Shown piece by piece: positions 37,974-46,414 of a stretch of 64,000 nt of DNA. Under the pieces are notes generated by a model, which was not told the DNA's origin, did not search any database, and saw nothing but the letters and a program-made list of their open reading frames with translations. A program made the translations under genes and the position numbers. Each line of letters opens with the position of its first letter. Positions within the stretch are counted from its first letter, which is position 1. Source of the stretch: an uncultured Pelagibacteraceae bacterium (GTDB lineage Bacteria > Pseudomonadota > Alphaproteobacteria > Pelagibacterales > Pelagibacteraceae); the NCBI GenBank assembly GCA_902595535.1, contig CACJQI010000007.1, positions 1-64,000 of the forward strand, given 5' to 3'.

Positions 37974-38957
37974 ATGAAAACACTAGGTGGCTTATTTTCT
38001 GGCATTGGAGGTATTGAAAGTGGCTTTGAAAAAGCTGATTTTAAGACCTTGTGGTCTAATGAGAATGACCCTTACAGTATTCGAAGCTTTAAACATAATT
38101 ATAAACATCAATTATATTCTGAAGATATTCGAAAAGTTAATTTTAAAAAACTAAAACCAGTTGATGTTTTGGTGGGTGGGTTTCCTTGCCAAGCCTTCTC
38201 TGTTGCTGGTTATCAAAAAGGTTTTAAAGATCCAAGAGGAAATCTTTTTTTTGAAATTTGTAGAGCTATTACAGAATTACCTAAAATGCCCAAAGCAATT
38301 ATGCTTGAGAATGTTAAAAACATTAGAGGTCATGATGGAGGAAAAACTGCAAAAGTAATTACTAAATCTTTGAGAGATTTAGGTTACTCAGTTTTTTGGA
38401 ATGTATTTAATACATCCGTTCATACAGATATTCCTCAGAATAGAGAAAGAACATTTATTATAGGCTTTAAAGATGAAGCTAATTGGGATTTTGAGCCTAA
38501 TAAAAAAACATCAAGTTCAATATTTAATTCTTATTTACCTCTAGTAAAAAGCAAAACCAAAAAGAAGTTTAGAGAGATGTTGGAAAGTGATGAGGTTGAG
38601 GAAAGATATTATTATAAACAGGACTCTTACATGTACAAAGATCTTAAAAAATCAATTACATCTAAAGATACAGCCTATCAATGGCGTAGAATTTATGTGA
38701 GAGAAAACAAAAGTAATGAGTGTCCGACGCTTACAGCTAACATGGGAACAGGAGGACATAATGTTCCTTTAATTAAGGACGATCTTGGTATTAGAAAACT
38801 TACTCCAAGAGAGTGTTTAAATTTTCAAGGCTTTCCTAAAAGTTTTAAGTTCCCAGATGATATGCCTGTCTCTCAAAGATATAAGCAAGTAGGGAATGCT
38901 GTTACTGTTACTTTAATAGCAAAAATTGCTAAAATAATAGGTAAATCAATCCTTTAA
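37974..38957 (+). CDS. DNA (cytosine-5-)-methyltransferase
   Basis: An m5C methyltransferase of 327 residues. Motif I GLFSGIGGIESGF binds SAM, motif IV GGFPCQAFSVAG holds the catalytic Cys72, motif VI has ENVKN, motif VIII is QNRERTF, motif IX covers RKLTPRECLNFQGFP and motif X is QVGNAVTV. The target recognition region lies between about 185 and 265, so the recognition site cannot be read. It overlaps the convergent 280-residue gene by 12 bases. All catalytic motifs are intact. It probably belongs to a restriction-modification locus. Confidence 0.95.
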   Translation: MKTLGGLFSGIGGIESGFEKADFKTLWSNENDPYSIRSFKHNYKHQLYSEDIRKVNFKKLKPVDVLVGGFPCQAFSVAGYQKGFKDPRGNLFFEICRAITELPKMPKAIMLENVKNIRGHDGGKTAKVITKSLRDLGYSVFWNVFNTSVHTDIPQNRERTFIIGFKDEANWDFEPNKKTSSSIFNSYLPLVKSKTKKKFREMLESDEVEERYYYKQDSYMYKDLKKSITSKDTAYQWRRIYVRENKSNECPTLTANMGTGGHNVPLIKDDLGIRKLTPRECLNFQGFPKSFKFPDDMPVSQRYKQVGNAVTVTLIAKIAKIIGKSIL

Positions 38958-39788
38958 TTTGCTAAAGAATTTTTTATTTTTTTTAGTCTCTTTTAGAAGA
39001 TATTTATTTTTTTTATTTTTATTTTTAAAGATTTCTCTTAAATTTTTAGTATTGATTTTGTTGTCTATATTAAAATTTAGAAAAGAATTATTTTTTATAA
39101 ATTCTTGAGGATGAATACGTAACTCAACTCTTTTTTTTGACTTGTATACTTTTACATTTCCAAATTTAGGGTTAATAAAATCATTAAACCAAACTGATGT
39201 CTTTTTGCTGGATATATTACCCTTAGAAACTTCATCTAATTTATCAGGATTAATTTTAAGCAAAAATATCATTAATCTATTTTCAGGTTTGTATAGAATT
39301 AAATTAACCAAATATAGATTATCTAAATTTTGATCTGTAATAGTTCCTTGCCATTTCTTTTTTAGTATATTTTTCCAAGCTTTAATAATTTCATCATATT
39401 TTTCAGAATTGAATAAGCTATCTAAATTGTCATTTTCATTTCCAAAATTTTCATCTTCAAATTTTTGACTAAGGGATTTTTCACCTGTTTGTTTTTTCAT
39501 TTTACCAGTTGGTGCTTGTCCTAGTGCAAGAGATGAAACATCGTAACCATTTTTTTCACTTATACCATCTATAGGATAGCTACCTTCACCAACAGGCTTC
39601 AAACCTAATGCTTGTATTATCCATTGTTCACATTGTTTTTTTTCTAAGTAAAGAGCTGTATCGTTTTGACCAGGTAAAAACTCAGGATAAGAATTTACTG
39701 TTCTTTGGAGAAGGTAATCAAAAACCTTTTTTGAATTCTCATCAAAAATTTGATTAAGTTCATCTATTCTAACCTCTTCTAAAACCAT
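38946..39788 (-). CDS. Unknown protein, candidate restriction endonuclease
   Basis: No family was recognised with confidence in this 280-residue protein. It lies tail-to-tail with an intact m5C methyltransferase, the usual place of a cognate type II restriction enzyme. A possible active-site region is YPIDGISEKNGYDVSSLALG (about 78-97) followed by GEKSLSQKFEDENFG. A Lys-rich C-terminus could bind DNA. A clean PD-(D/E)XK motif is not visible. The function is inferred from position; it may instead be an unrelated accessory protein. Confidence 0.45.
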   Translation of the reverse strand: MVLEEVRIDELNQIFDENSKKVFDYLLQRTVNSYPEFLPGQNDTALYLEKKQCEQWIIQALGLKPVGEGSYPIDGISEKNGYDVSSLALGQAPTGKMKKQTGEKSLSQKFEDENFGNENDNLDSLFNSEKYDEIIKAWKNILKKKWQGTITDQNLDNLYLVNLILYKPENRLMIFLLKINPDKLDEVSKGNISSKKTSVWFNDFINPKFGNVKVYKSKKRVELRIHPQEFIKNNSFLNFNIDNKINTKNLREIFKNKNKKNKYLLKETKKNKKFFSKLKD

Positions 39789-39831
39789 AATTAATAAGAT
39801 TATTATGACAGCTTATTAATTAGATTTAAAT

Positions 39832-39854
39832 AATAAATAAGCTTCTTATTTATT
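39832..39854. repeat. Perfect inverted repeat between two accessory genes
   Basis: AATAAATAAG (39832-39841), a CTT spacer, then CTTATTTATT (39845-39854) form a perfect 10-base palindrome. It lies just past the stop of the 112-residue gene and about 45 bases upstream of the candidate endonuclease start. It could end the first gene's transcript or bind a controller protein. Being pure A/T at the ends, it would be a weak hairpin. Confidence 0.45.
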
Positions 39855-39859
39855 TAGTA

Positions 39860-40198
39860 TTAAAGATCGTCATTGTTCCAAGTAAACAAATCTGTCTCAA
39901 AGGGAATATTTCTAAACTTTAATAATGCCTTATATTTTTCTAGTCGGTCTTCTTTTTTAGCATTTTTTAAGTAAGTGAATATTTGATCATAGGTCAGTCC
40001 TTTCAACCTATTTTTTTTAACATCAATATATTCTTCATATTCCATACCAGCTATTGCATAACCTTTTTTAGGATCGATATGTTCAGCATAGCTAATAGTA
40101 TCCTCAGTTTCTTTTAGGATATCGTAATAATGAGCAATCTTATTATTAGAATCAAAAAGATAATCTTTTCTGTAATCAAACAGTTCTAGTTGTTTCAT
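39860..40198 (-). CDS. Hypothetical protein in accessory patch
   Basis: A 112-residue soluble protein, acidic and aromatic-rich, starting MKQLELFDYRKDYLFDS. No signal peptide, membrane span or known motif was seen. Its strand and position suggest transcription with the candidate endonuclease gene 71 bases downstream. The 148-base divergent gap before the MGME1-like gene (40199-40346) is A/T-rich and shows no clear promoter or hairpin. Confidence 0.6.
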   Translation of the reverse strand: MKQLELFDYRKDYLFDSNNKIAHYYDILKETEDTISYAEHIDPKKGYAIAGMEYEEYIDVKKNRLKGLTYDQIFTYLKNAKKEDRLEKYKALLKFRNIPFETDLFTWNNDDL

Positions 40199-40346
40199 AT
40201 ATTGGGGGTTGTTTAAAATTTAAGAAATAAATTTTAACAATTATTAAATTAAACCGTGATTGTGTCTTTTGTATGTTAAAAAATCAAATATGAACAAATA
40301 GTTTTTTAATGATTTATAGTTCTTTTAAGATAAAAAGATTTTAATT

Positions 40347-41039
40347 ATGCAGTGGAATAGAAAATACAATTATCCTAGCTCTATTCGAGCTATTTTAAAT
40401 GGAAAACGTCATTACGATTTAGGTTCTGAAAAACTTCCAAGTGTAACAACTATTTTAAATGCTACTCAAAGTGAAGAAAAAAAGGCATCATTACAAGCGT
40501 GGAAAGATAGAGTCGGACATAAACAAGCTGAATTTATCAAAAGAGAGGCAAGTACTCGTGGGTCCTCAATGCATGATTTTTTAGAAAAATTTTTATTAGG
40601 AAAACTAAATCTAGATCTATTAGGAGACAATACAAGAGAAAGAATGATGGCTGATCAAATCATAGAAAATGGACTTAGAAATAAGTTAAGTGAGATATGG
40701 GCTACGGAATGCGTTTTGTATTACCCGGGTAAATATGCAGGAGCGGCTGATTGTATAGGTATATATGAAAATCACGAGACTATTATTGATTTTAAACAGA
40801 CTAATAAGCCCAAGAAAGAGGAATGGATTGAGGATTATTATTTGCAGTGTGCAGCTTATGCATTAGCACATAATACAGTTTATGGATCTAATATTAATAA
40901 AGCAGTTATTTTAATGTGTTCAAAAGATAATATGTTTCAAAGATTTATAGTTGAAGGAACACGCTTTAAAGAATTTCAAAATAAATTTTTAGAAAAGGTT
41001 GAGCAATATTATTTTCAAATAAAAAATCAACCTAGTTGA
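40347..41039 (+). CDS. MGME1-like PD-(D/E)XK exonuclease
   Basis: A 230-residue nuclease of the PD-(D/E)XK superfamily in the Cas4/RecB/MGME1 style. Visible catalytic elements are Asp135 in AGAADCIG, Asp148 and Lys150 in IIDFKQTNK, and Gln167 in LQCAAYA; upstream GSSMHDFLEKF may supply the first His/Glu. Similar proteins are found in marine podoviruses and in mitochondria (MGME1), where they degrade single-strand DNA ends. Here it precedes exonuclease I and rmuC. A phage origin is plausible but no other phage gene is present. Confidence 0.75.
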   Translation: MQWNRKYNYPSSIRAILNGKRHYDLGSEKLPSVTTILNATQSEEKKASLQAWKDRVGHKQAEFIKREASTRGSSMHDFLEKFLLGKLNLDLLGDNTRERMMADQIIENGLRNKLSEIWATECVLYYPGKYAGAADCIGIYENHETIIDFKQTNKPKKEEWIEDYYLQCAAYALAHNTVYGSNINKAVILMCSKDNMFQRFIVEGTRFKEFQNKFLEKVEQYYFQIKNQPS

Positions 41040-41077
41040 CAATATTCAATAAATACTTAATATAAACTTACTAAATT

Positions 41078-41169
41078 AAGCTACTTATTTAGATGCGAAC
41101 TGTTTAGTTTTCTTATCAATTCCTCTAAAAATTTATCTTAAATTTAAACGAAGCTACTAATTTAGATGC
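41078..41169 (+). repeat. Imperfect direct repeat (two 19-base copies)
   Basis: AAGCTACTTATTTAGATGC at 41078-41096 recurs as AAGCTACTAATTTAGATGC at 41151-41169, 18 of 19 bases identical and 73 bases apart start to start. Both are followed shortly by a TTAGTTT-like run. The repeats occupy the 195-base spacer upstream of exonuclease I. They could be protein-binding sites or the trace of a local duplication. No promoter is obvious. Confidence 0.55.
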
Positions 41170-41234
41170 AGAGTTAGTTTGAGTAAACTTTTTAACATTT
41201 AATTATTTCTTCGATAACTTTAAAGGAGCAAACA

Positions 41235-42680
41235 TTGAATTACGTTGTATGGGATATTGAGACAGATTCAGCTCAGACGGATTGGGCTACTATTATTGAA
41301 ATTGGTGGGATTTTACTAGATGAAAATTTTAAAGAAAAAGAGCGTTTCTCCGCTAGATGCCGACTTCCTCAGGATAGGGTTCCATCTGCTACAGCACTTT
41401 GTATTAATAAATCAAATGTAGATTTGTTAACAAAAGGAAATCTAAGTCACTATGAAATGCTTTCTCAAGTTGAACAAAAATTTAGACAGTGGTCTCCTGC
41501 AACATTTTTAGGTTATTCAAGTATTAACTTTGATGATGAGGTAATTAGAAAAGAGTTTTTCAAATCTCTCAGAAAACCTTATTTAACTAATACAGAGGGA
41601 AATGCAAGACATGATGCATTAAATATAGTTAGAGCAGCATTTGCAATTGAGGAAGATGTTCTAAAAACAGAATTAAATGCAAAGGGAAACAAATCTATGA
41701 AACTCGAGTCTTTAGCAAGATTAAATGGATTTGAGTCTTCTGGAGCTCACTCTGCATTATTTGACACCGAACTTACAGTAAAGGTTCTTGATTTAATTAA
41801 ACAGAAACAGCCAACTTTATGGCAGGAGTATTTTAAAACTAGTAGCAAAATCATAGTTGAAAACATGATTAAGCAAGAAAAAATTATAACGTTAAATGAA
41901 TATTTTTATGGCAATAGTCGTCTTTATCTTTGTGCTCCACTTCATCCAAATGCATGTATGCATCCAGTTTACAAATGGGGGCAGGCTGTCGACTTGCGGG
42001 TAGATGTGGAAGCTATTCAAAAACTAAACTATGAAGACCTTAAAAAGGAAATGAAAAAATCTCCTAAATTTTTAAGAACTATTAGATCAAACAAAGCTCC
42101 AATAATATTAGATAAAAGTTATGCATTAAAAGTTGAGCCCTATAACAAAATTGATCCTAATTTGATCAATAAGAGAGCAGATTTGGTTAAAAATAATGAA
42201 AAGTTTTCAATAGATGTTTGTAATATTTTAAGGGAGGCAGCTGAAGAAAAAATGGAAACTTCGTCTCAAGAAGATATTGAGCCAGAAGAGTCTATTTATT
42301 CAGGTGGCTTTACATCGCCTAAAGATCAATCTTTATTTACTAAATTTCATGCAGGAGATTGGAAAGAAAAATTTGCATTAATAGACAAATTTGAAGATGA
42401 AAGGTTAGTTACATTTGGTCATAGTTTAATATTTAATGAAGCACCTGAAATTTTACCAAAAGAGATTCATAAAAAAATAAAGAGAAGAATAGCTTCAAGA
42501 ATTTTAAGTACAAATAAAGAAAAATGGTGGACAGTTTCTGCGTTTTATTCTGAGTGTGATGAAATTAGAGAAAATGAAGATAAAATGTTTTCGTTTAAAA
42601 ATAATGATGAAAAGCTTAAGTTTTTAGACGGTATAAATGATTATGTTATGAATTTAGAACAAAAATACTCAGATGCTTAA
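41235..42680 (+). CDS. sbcB: Exodeoxyribonuclease I (SbcB family)
   Basis: A 481-residue 3'-5' single-strand DNA exonuclease of the DEDDh class. Exo I carries DIETDS (Asp and Glu), Exo II lies in YSSINFDDEV and Exo III in GAHSALFDTEL. The SH3-like and helical C-terminal domains of SbcB follow, ending with the RRIASRIL and KWWTVSAFY segment. It starts with TTG at 41235; AAAGGAG at 41222-41228 fixes that start. It is 48 bases before rmuC, another recombination gene. Confidence 0.88.
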   Translation: MNYVVWDIETDSAQTDWATIIEIGGILLDENFKEKERFSARCRLPQDRVPSATALCINKSNVDLLTKGNLSHYEMLSQVEQKFRQWSPATFLGYSSINFDDEVIRKEFFKSLRKPYLTNTEGNARHDALNIVRAAFAIEEDVLKTELNAKGNKSMKLESLARLNGFESSGAHSALFDTELTVKVLDLIKQKQPTLWQEYFKTSSKIIVENMIKQEKIITLNEYFYGNSRLYLCAPLHPNACMHPVYKWGQAVDLRVDVEAIQKLNYEDLKKEMKKSPKFLRTIRSNKAPIILDKSYALKVEPYNKIDPNLINKRADLVKNNEKFSIDVCNILREAAEEKMETSSQEDIEPEESIYSGGFTSPKDQSLFTKFHAGDWKEKFALIDKFEDERLVTFGHSLIFNEAPEILPKEIHKKIKRRIASRILSTNKEKWWTVSAFYSECDEIRENEDKMFSFKNNDEKLKFLDGINDYVMNLEQKYSDA

Positions 42681-42728
42681 TTTGATAAAATCATTTGAAA
42701 GTCGTAAAATTCTAAAAGAGAATCGATA

Positions 42729-43901
42729 ATGATAGAGCAAATTTCTTACATATCACTAGGTGCACTATTAACCTTGTTAGTTGTTGCGTTTTATTATTTT
42801 AAAGTCCTAAAACCATCTCTTAATACAGATGATAAAGAAAAAGAACTATTAGAAAAAGATAAAGAATTAGTTAATGTTCAACATCAATACGAGTTGTTAG
42901 AAAAAGAATTAGAAAGCGTTAAGTCAAATTACCTAACTATAAAGGATAGTTTAGAAAATGAAAAAGATAGAAGTAAAGAACAACTTTCAACATTAAAACA
43001 AGTTGATCAATTTAAAACAGCAGTCACTGGTGATGTAGGTGAATACAAAAAATTCTTAAAAGATCAGCAAGAGTTTATAGATAAGTTAACAGGTAACTCA
43101 AAGTTTCAAGGTAATTTTGGTGAAAAATTTCTTGAACAACTTCTTCAAATGCATGGATTTAAATTAGACATAAATTATTCAAAACAAAAAAAAGAAGAAG
43201 TTTATGATTTAGATAATGATGGCTCATCCTCAACAAACCCAGATATTATGATTAACCTAACTGATAATAGTTATTTAATCTGTGACTCAAAAGTTTCTTT
43301 AGATAATTGGAAAAAATTTGTTACTGAAAAAAACGATCCACTTGAAAGAGATAGGCAATTAAAAAAACATGCTGACTCAGTTAAATCTCACATCGATAAA
43401 TTGTCTAAAAAAGATTATATCAAAAATCTTAAAAAAAATGTTTTTCCTAAAGTTGTGATGTTTATGTGTCACGAGGCAGCTTACTTATCTGCACTTGAAT
43501 GTTACCCGGATCTTTATGAATACGCATATACAAAAAATGTTTTATTAGTTGGTCCAGGAAACATTTTAGCTGTGATAAGCATTATTGAAACTATTAAAGC
43601 TAAAGAAAAGCAAATAGAGGGTGTCAGGGAAATTACCGAAACAGCTAAAAATTTGTATGATAAATTCGCAGTATTAAAAGGTCATTTAAAGAAGACTATA
43701 ACTACTTACAACTCACATGGAGCAAACCTTCAACAGGTTATAAACAACGCGTGGGCAGGTAAATCTAGTTTAGAAAAAAGAATTGAAAAATTAAAACAGG
43801 ATCATGGTTTAAATGCTACAAAAACACTTGAAAAGACTAGCCCAGTTGATGACCGGATTAGTGAAGTGGTGGATAGCGAGGAATCAAAAATTGTTAATTA
43901 A
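42729..43901 (+). CDS. rmuC: DNA recombination protein RmuC
   Basis: RmuC limits recombination at short inverted repeats and resembles nucleases of the PD-(D/E)XK group. The 390-residue protein has an N-terminal membrane span (about 6-25), a coiled coil (about 35-95), then the conserved core with FQGNFGEKFLEQLL, the acidic YLICDSKVSLDNW motif (Asp and Lys) and LLVGPGNILAVISIIET. It lies between exonuclease I and thioredoxin. Confidence 0.9.
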   Translation: MIEQISYISLGALLTLLVVAFYYFKVLKPSLNTDDKEKELLEKDKELVNVQHQYELLEKELESVKSNYLTIKDSLENEKDRSKEQLSTLKQVDQFKTAVTGDVGEYKKFLKDQQEFIDKLTGNSKFQGNFGEKFLEQLLQMHGFKLDINYSKQKKEEVYDLDNDGSSSTNPDIMINLTDNSYLICDSKVSLDNWKKFVTEKNDPLERDRQLKKHADSVKSHIDKLSKKDYIKNLKKNVFPKVVMFMCHEAAYLSALECYPDLYEYAYTKNVLLVGPGNILAVISIIETIKAKEKQIEGVREITETAKNLYDKFAVLKGHLKKTITTYNSHGANLQQVINNAWAGKSSLEKRIEKLKQDHGLNATKTLEKTSPVDDRISEVVDSEESKIVN

Positions 43902-43948
43902 TCAATTTTGTCCATTGAATAATCAACTGAATCAATTATATCAATATT

Positions 43949-44266
43949 ATGCTTAATGATTTTAAAGACGATGATTTTGATAGTAAAATAAAAAACGAAG
44001 ATATTTCAGTTATTCAGTTCTCAGCTGCTTGGTGTGGACCATGTAAGGCTCTTGTACCGATAATGACTAAGCTTTCAGAAGAATATAAAGATAAAGCTGG
44101 CTTCTATTACGCAGACATTGAAGATGGTGGAATTAATACTGGAAGTGCTGCAGGGATTAGAGGTGTGCCGACAGTTATTATCTACAAAAAAGGTGTTGAA
44201 GTAGATAGAAAAGTTGGTGGAGTTCCTGAAAGCCATATGAAAGAGTTTTTAGATAAAAATATCTAA
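43949..44266 (+). CDS. trxA: Thioredoxin
   Basis: A 105-residue thioredoxin-fold protein with the WCGPCK redox site at about 31-36, a RGVPTVIIYKKG strand carrying the cis-Pro, and no signal peptide, so it is cytoplasmic. It overlaps the convergent folC stop by four bases. Sequence cannot say whether this is the main thioredoxin or a second copy. Confidence 0.9.
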   Translation: MLNDFKDDDFDSKIKNEDISVIQFSAAWCGPCKALVPIMTKLSEEYKDKAGFYYADIEDGGINTGSAAGIRGVPTVIIYKKGVEVDRKVGGVPESHMKEFLDKNI

Positions 44267-45531
44267 TTTAAATTCAATACTTCCCCAGCAAGATAAAGAG
44301 ATCCAGTAATTAAGATAATATCGTTCTCCTTGACCGGAATTGACCTAATAGCCTCCTCTATACTTTCTTTGTAATTGATATTTTTGAAGCTATTTAGTTT
44401 ATCTTTAAGATCTTTTCCTTTAATTGATTTTGGTTGATTTGGGATATCTATAGTGGTCAAGGTTTTAACACCCTTAAAGTAACTCATATATTCATTATGA
44501 TCTTTATTAGCCATCATTCCTAAGATGATATGTTTGTCACAATTTAAACTTTCTAAATATTCATTTAATACTTTTGCCCCTAAAGGATTATGTGAGCCAT
44601 CAACAAAAAGTTTATGATCTTTTATAAGTTCTTTAAGTTTACCTGATTTTATTTCTTGTAATCTCGCAATACTATGTATTTTTGTAATACCTTTCTGGAT
44701 ATGTTCATCTTTAATATCAAAATCTTTTATAGTTCTTATCGCTGCAATAGCTGTTGAGATATTTTCTAATTGAAATTGGCCTTTAACATTTGGCATTGGT
44801 AATTTTATTCCACCCAATTGATCTTCATAATAAAAGAAATCATTTTCTTTCAATGTAAAACTATAATTTTCATTATGAAAAAGCTTATTTGAACTGTTAT
44901 TCAAGATTGTCTTTTTTATACTATCAGTAATTTTTTTAGAACTTTGTTTTGCAACTATAATATTTGAATTTAAAAGAGTTGAAGTTTTCTCATAAATAAT
45001 TTTTTCAACAGTTTGTTCATCTTTAGGTAGCCAGTCTAAATGATCAAGACCAATTGAAGTTACAATGCTAGCGAGATTAGTTTTAAGGATATTTGTTGCG
45101 TCAAATCTATGAAATAAGCCAGTTTCTATTAGATTGATATTATCTGGATATTGAGAAGCTTTTAAAAAATAAGCTGCAGTTAATATCTCAAAAAAAGTAA
45201 TGGGTTCATTATTATTAGCATTTTCAATTTCTTCAAACAAACTTGCTAATTCTTCATCATTAAGTTCTAGGTTATTAAAGACAAATCTTTCATTGATACT
45301 TTTGATGTGGGGACTAGTGTAAATATTACATTTAATATTTGCTTCTTTAAGAATAGCAAATATCGCTTGGATGGTTGAATATTTTCCATTTGTGCCAACA
45401 ATTGAAATTGTATGAAGTTTATCTTGAGGATTTCCTAATCTTTGACAGAGATTTTGAATACGATCTAAACTAAGATCTATTTCTTTAGGATGCAGCTCTT
45501 GTAAGCGACTGACTATCTTCCGAAGTTTCAT
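44263..45531 (-). CDS. folC: Folylpolyglutamate/dihydrofolate synthase
   Basis: FolC adds glutamate to dihydropteroate and to reduced folates. The 422-residue Mur-ligase fold has the N-terminal LHPKEIDLSLDRI pattern, a P-loop SIVGTNGKYST, ETGLFHRFDATN and the C-terminal VDGSHNPLGAKVL. The P-loop differs from the usual GTNGKGS by Tyr in place of the Gly after Lys. Its first 47 bases overlap the accD 3' end. That overlap is needed because the conserved N-terminus begins at about residue 9. Confidence 0.92.
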   Translation of the reverse strand: MKLRKIVSRLQELHPKEIDLSLDRIQNLCQRLGNPQDKLHTISIVGTNGKYSTIQAIFAILKEANIKCNIYTSPHIKSINERFVFNNLELNDEELASLFEEIENANNNEPITFFEILTAAYFLKASQYPDNINLIETGLFHRFDATNILKTNLASIVTSIGLDHLDWLPKDEQTVEKIIYEKTSTLLNSNIIVAKQSSKKITDSIKKTILNNSSNKLFHNENYSFTLKENDFFYYEDQLGGIKLPMPNVKGQFQLENISTAIAAIRTIKDFDIKDEHIQKGITKIHSIARLQEIKSGKLKELIKDHKLFVDGSHNPLGAKVLNEYLESLNCDKHIILGMMANKDHNEYMSYFKGVKTLTTIDIPNQPKSIKGKDLKDKLNSFKNINYKESIEEAIRSIPVKENDIILITGSLYLAGEVLNLN

Positions 45532-46414
45532 TTTGCTCAGAACTTATAACAGAATTTTGCTTTAACAATATTGATAATAAAGTTCCTATTTTTGATGCAA
45601 GATCTTTACGCTCGACAATTAAATCAACAAAACCTGTTTTTTCAACATATTCACTTTTCTGAAATCCTTCAGGTAATTCCTCTTTAACTGTTCCTTGAAT
45701 AACTCTAGCACCTGCAAAAGCAATTAATGCACCTGGTTCAGCGATGTGAATATCACCAAGCATTGCATATGATGCTGTAATACCACCAGCTGTTGGATCC
45801 GTAATGCATACTAAATAAGGTAAACCATTTTTCTTTAATTCATTGATAGCAAGTGTTGTTCTAGTCATTTGAGATAAAGATATTAAACTTTCCATCATTC
45901 TCATTCCTCCACCAGCGCTGATACACAAAAAAGGAGTTTGGTTTTCAATTGCATGTTGAATTCCATATAAAAAAGCTTCTCCTTCAGCTGCAGCCATTGA
46001 AGCTCCTAGAAAATCAAAATCAGAAGCAACTGCTGTAATTTTAATATTGTTAATAGTTCCACAAGCAACCATCATTCCACATTCCATACCAGTTTTTTTA
46101 CGAGCAGCTTTTAATCTATCTTTGTAAGATTTTGAATCTGTCCAATTTAAAGGATCATCTTTTGGAATAGGTGTTTTAAAAATTTCATAATTATTTTTAC
46201 CAAATAAGATATCAAATCTTTGACTTGGTTTAATTCGATGATGTCTGTTACAGTCTGGACATACCCATAAATTATTAGCTAAATCTTTTTTTAGTATTGG
46301 TCCTTTACAACATGAAGTCCAATCACTTTTAGCTATATCCTCTTTAGAAGCTCTTTCATGAAAAGCAGTTTTAATTTTTTCACCTGCTTTAATTATTTTT
46401 GTAATCCAGTTCAT
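45485..46414 (-). CDS. accD: Acetyl-CoA carboxylase carboxyltransferase beta subunit
   Basis: AccD with AccA transfers carboxyl from biotin to acetyl-CoA, starting fatty acid synthesis. The 309-residue protein has an N-terminal four-Cys zinc ribbon (CC near residue 34-35 and CPDC near 52-55) and the crotonase-like core with ISAGGGMRMMESLISLSQM and DPTAGGITASYAMLGD. It overlaps trpA by four bases upstream and folC by 47 downstream. The trpA-accD-folC order is common in proteobacteria. Confidence 0.95.
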   Translation of the reverse strand: MNWITKIIKAGEKIKTAFHERASKEDIAKSDWTSCCKGPILKKDLANNLWVCPDCNRHHRIKPSQRFDILFGKNNYEIFKTPIPKDDPLNWTDSKSYKDRLKAARKKTGMECGMMVACGTINNIKITAVASDFDFLGASMAAAEGEAFLYGIQHAIENQTPFLCISAGGGMRMMESLISLSQMTRTTLAINELKKNGLPYLVCITDPTAGGITASYAMLGDIHIAEPGALIAFAGARVIQGTVKEELPEGFQKSEYVEKTGFVDLIVERKDLASKIGTLLSILLKQNSVISSEQNETSEDSQSLTRAAS

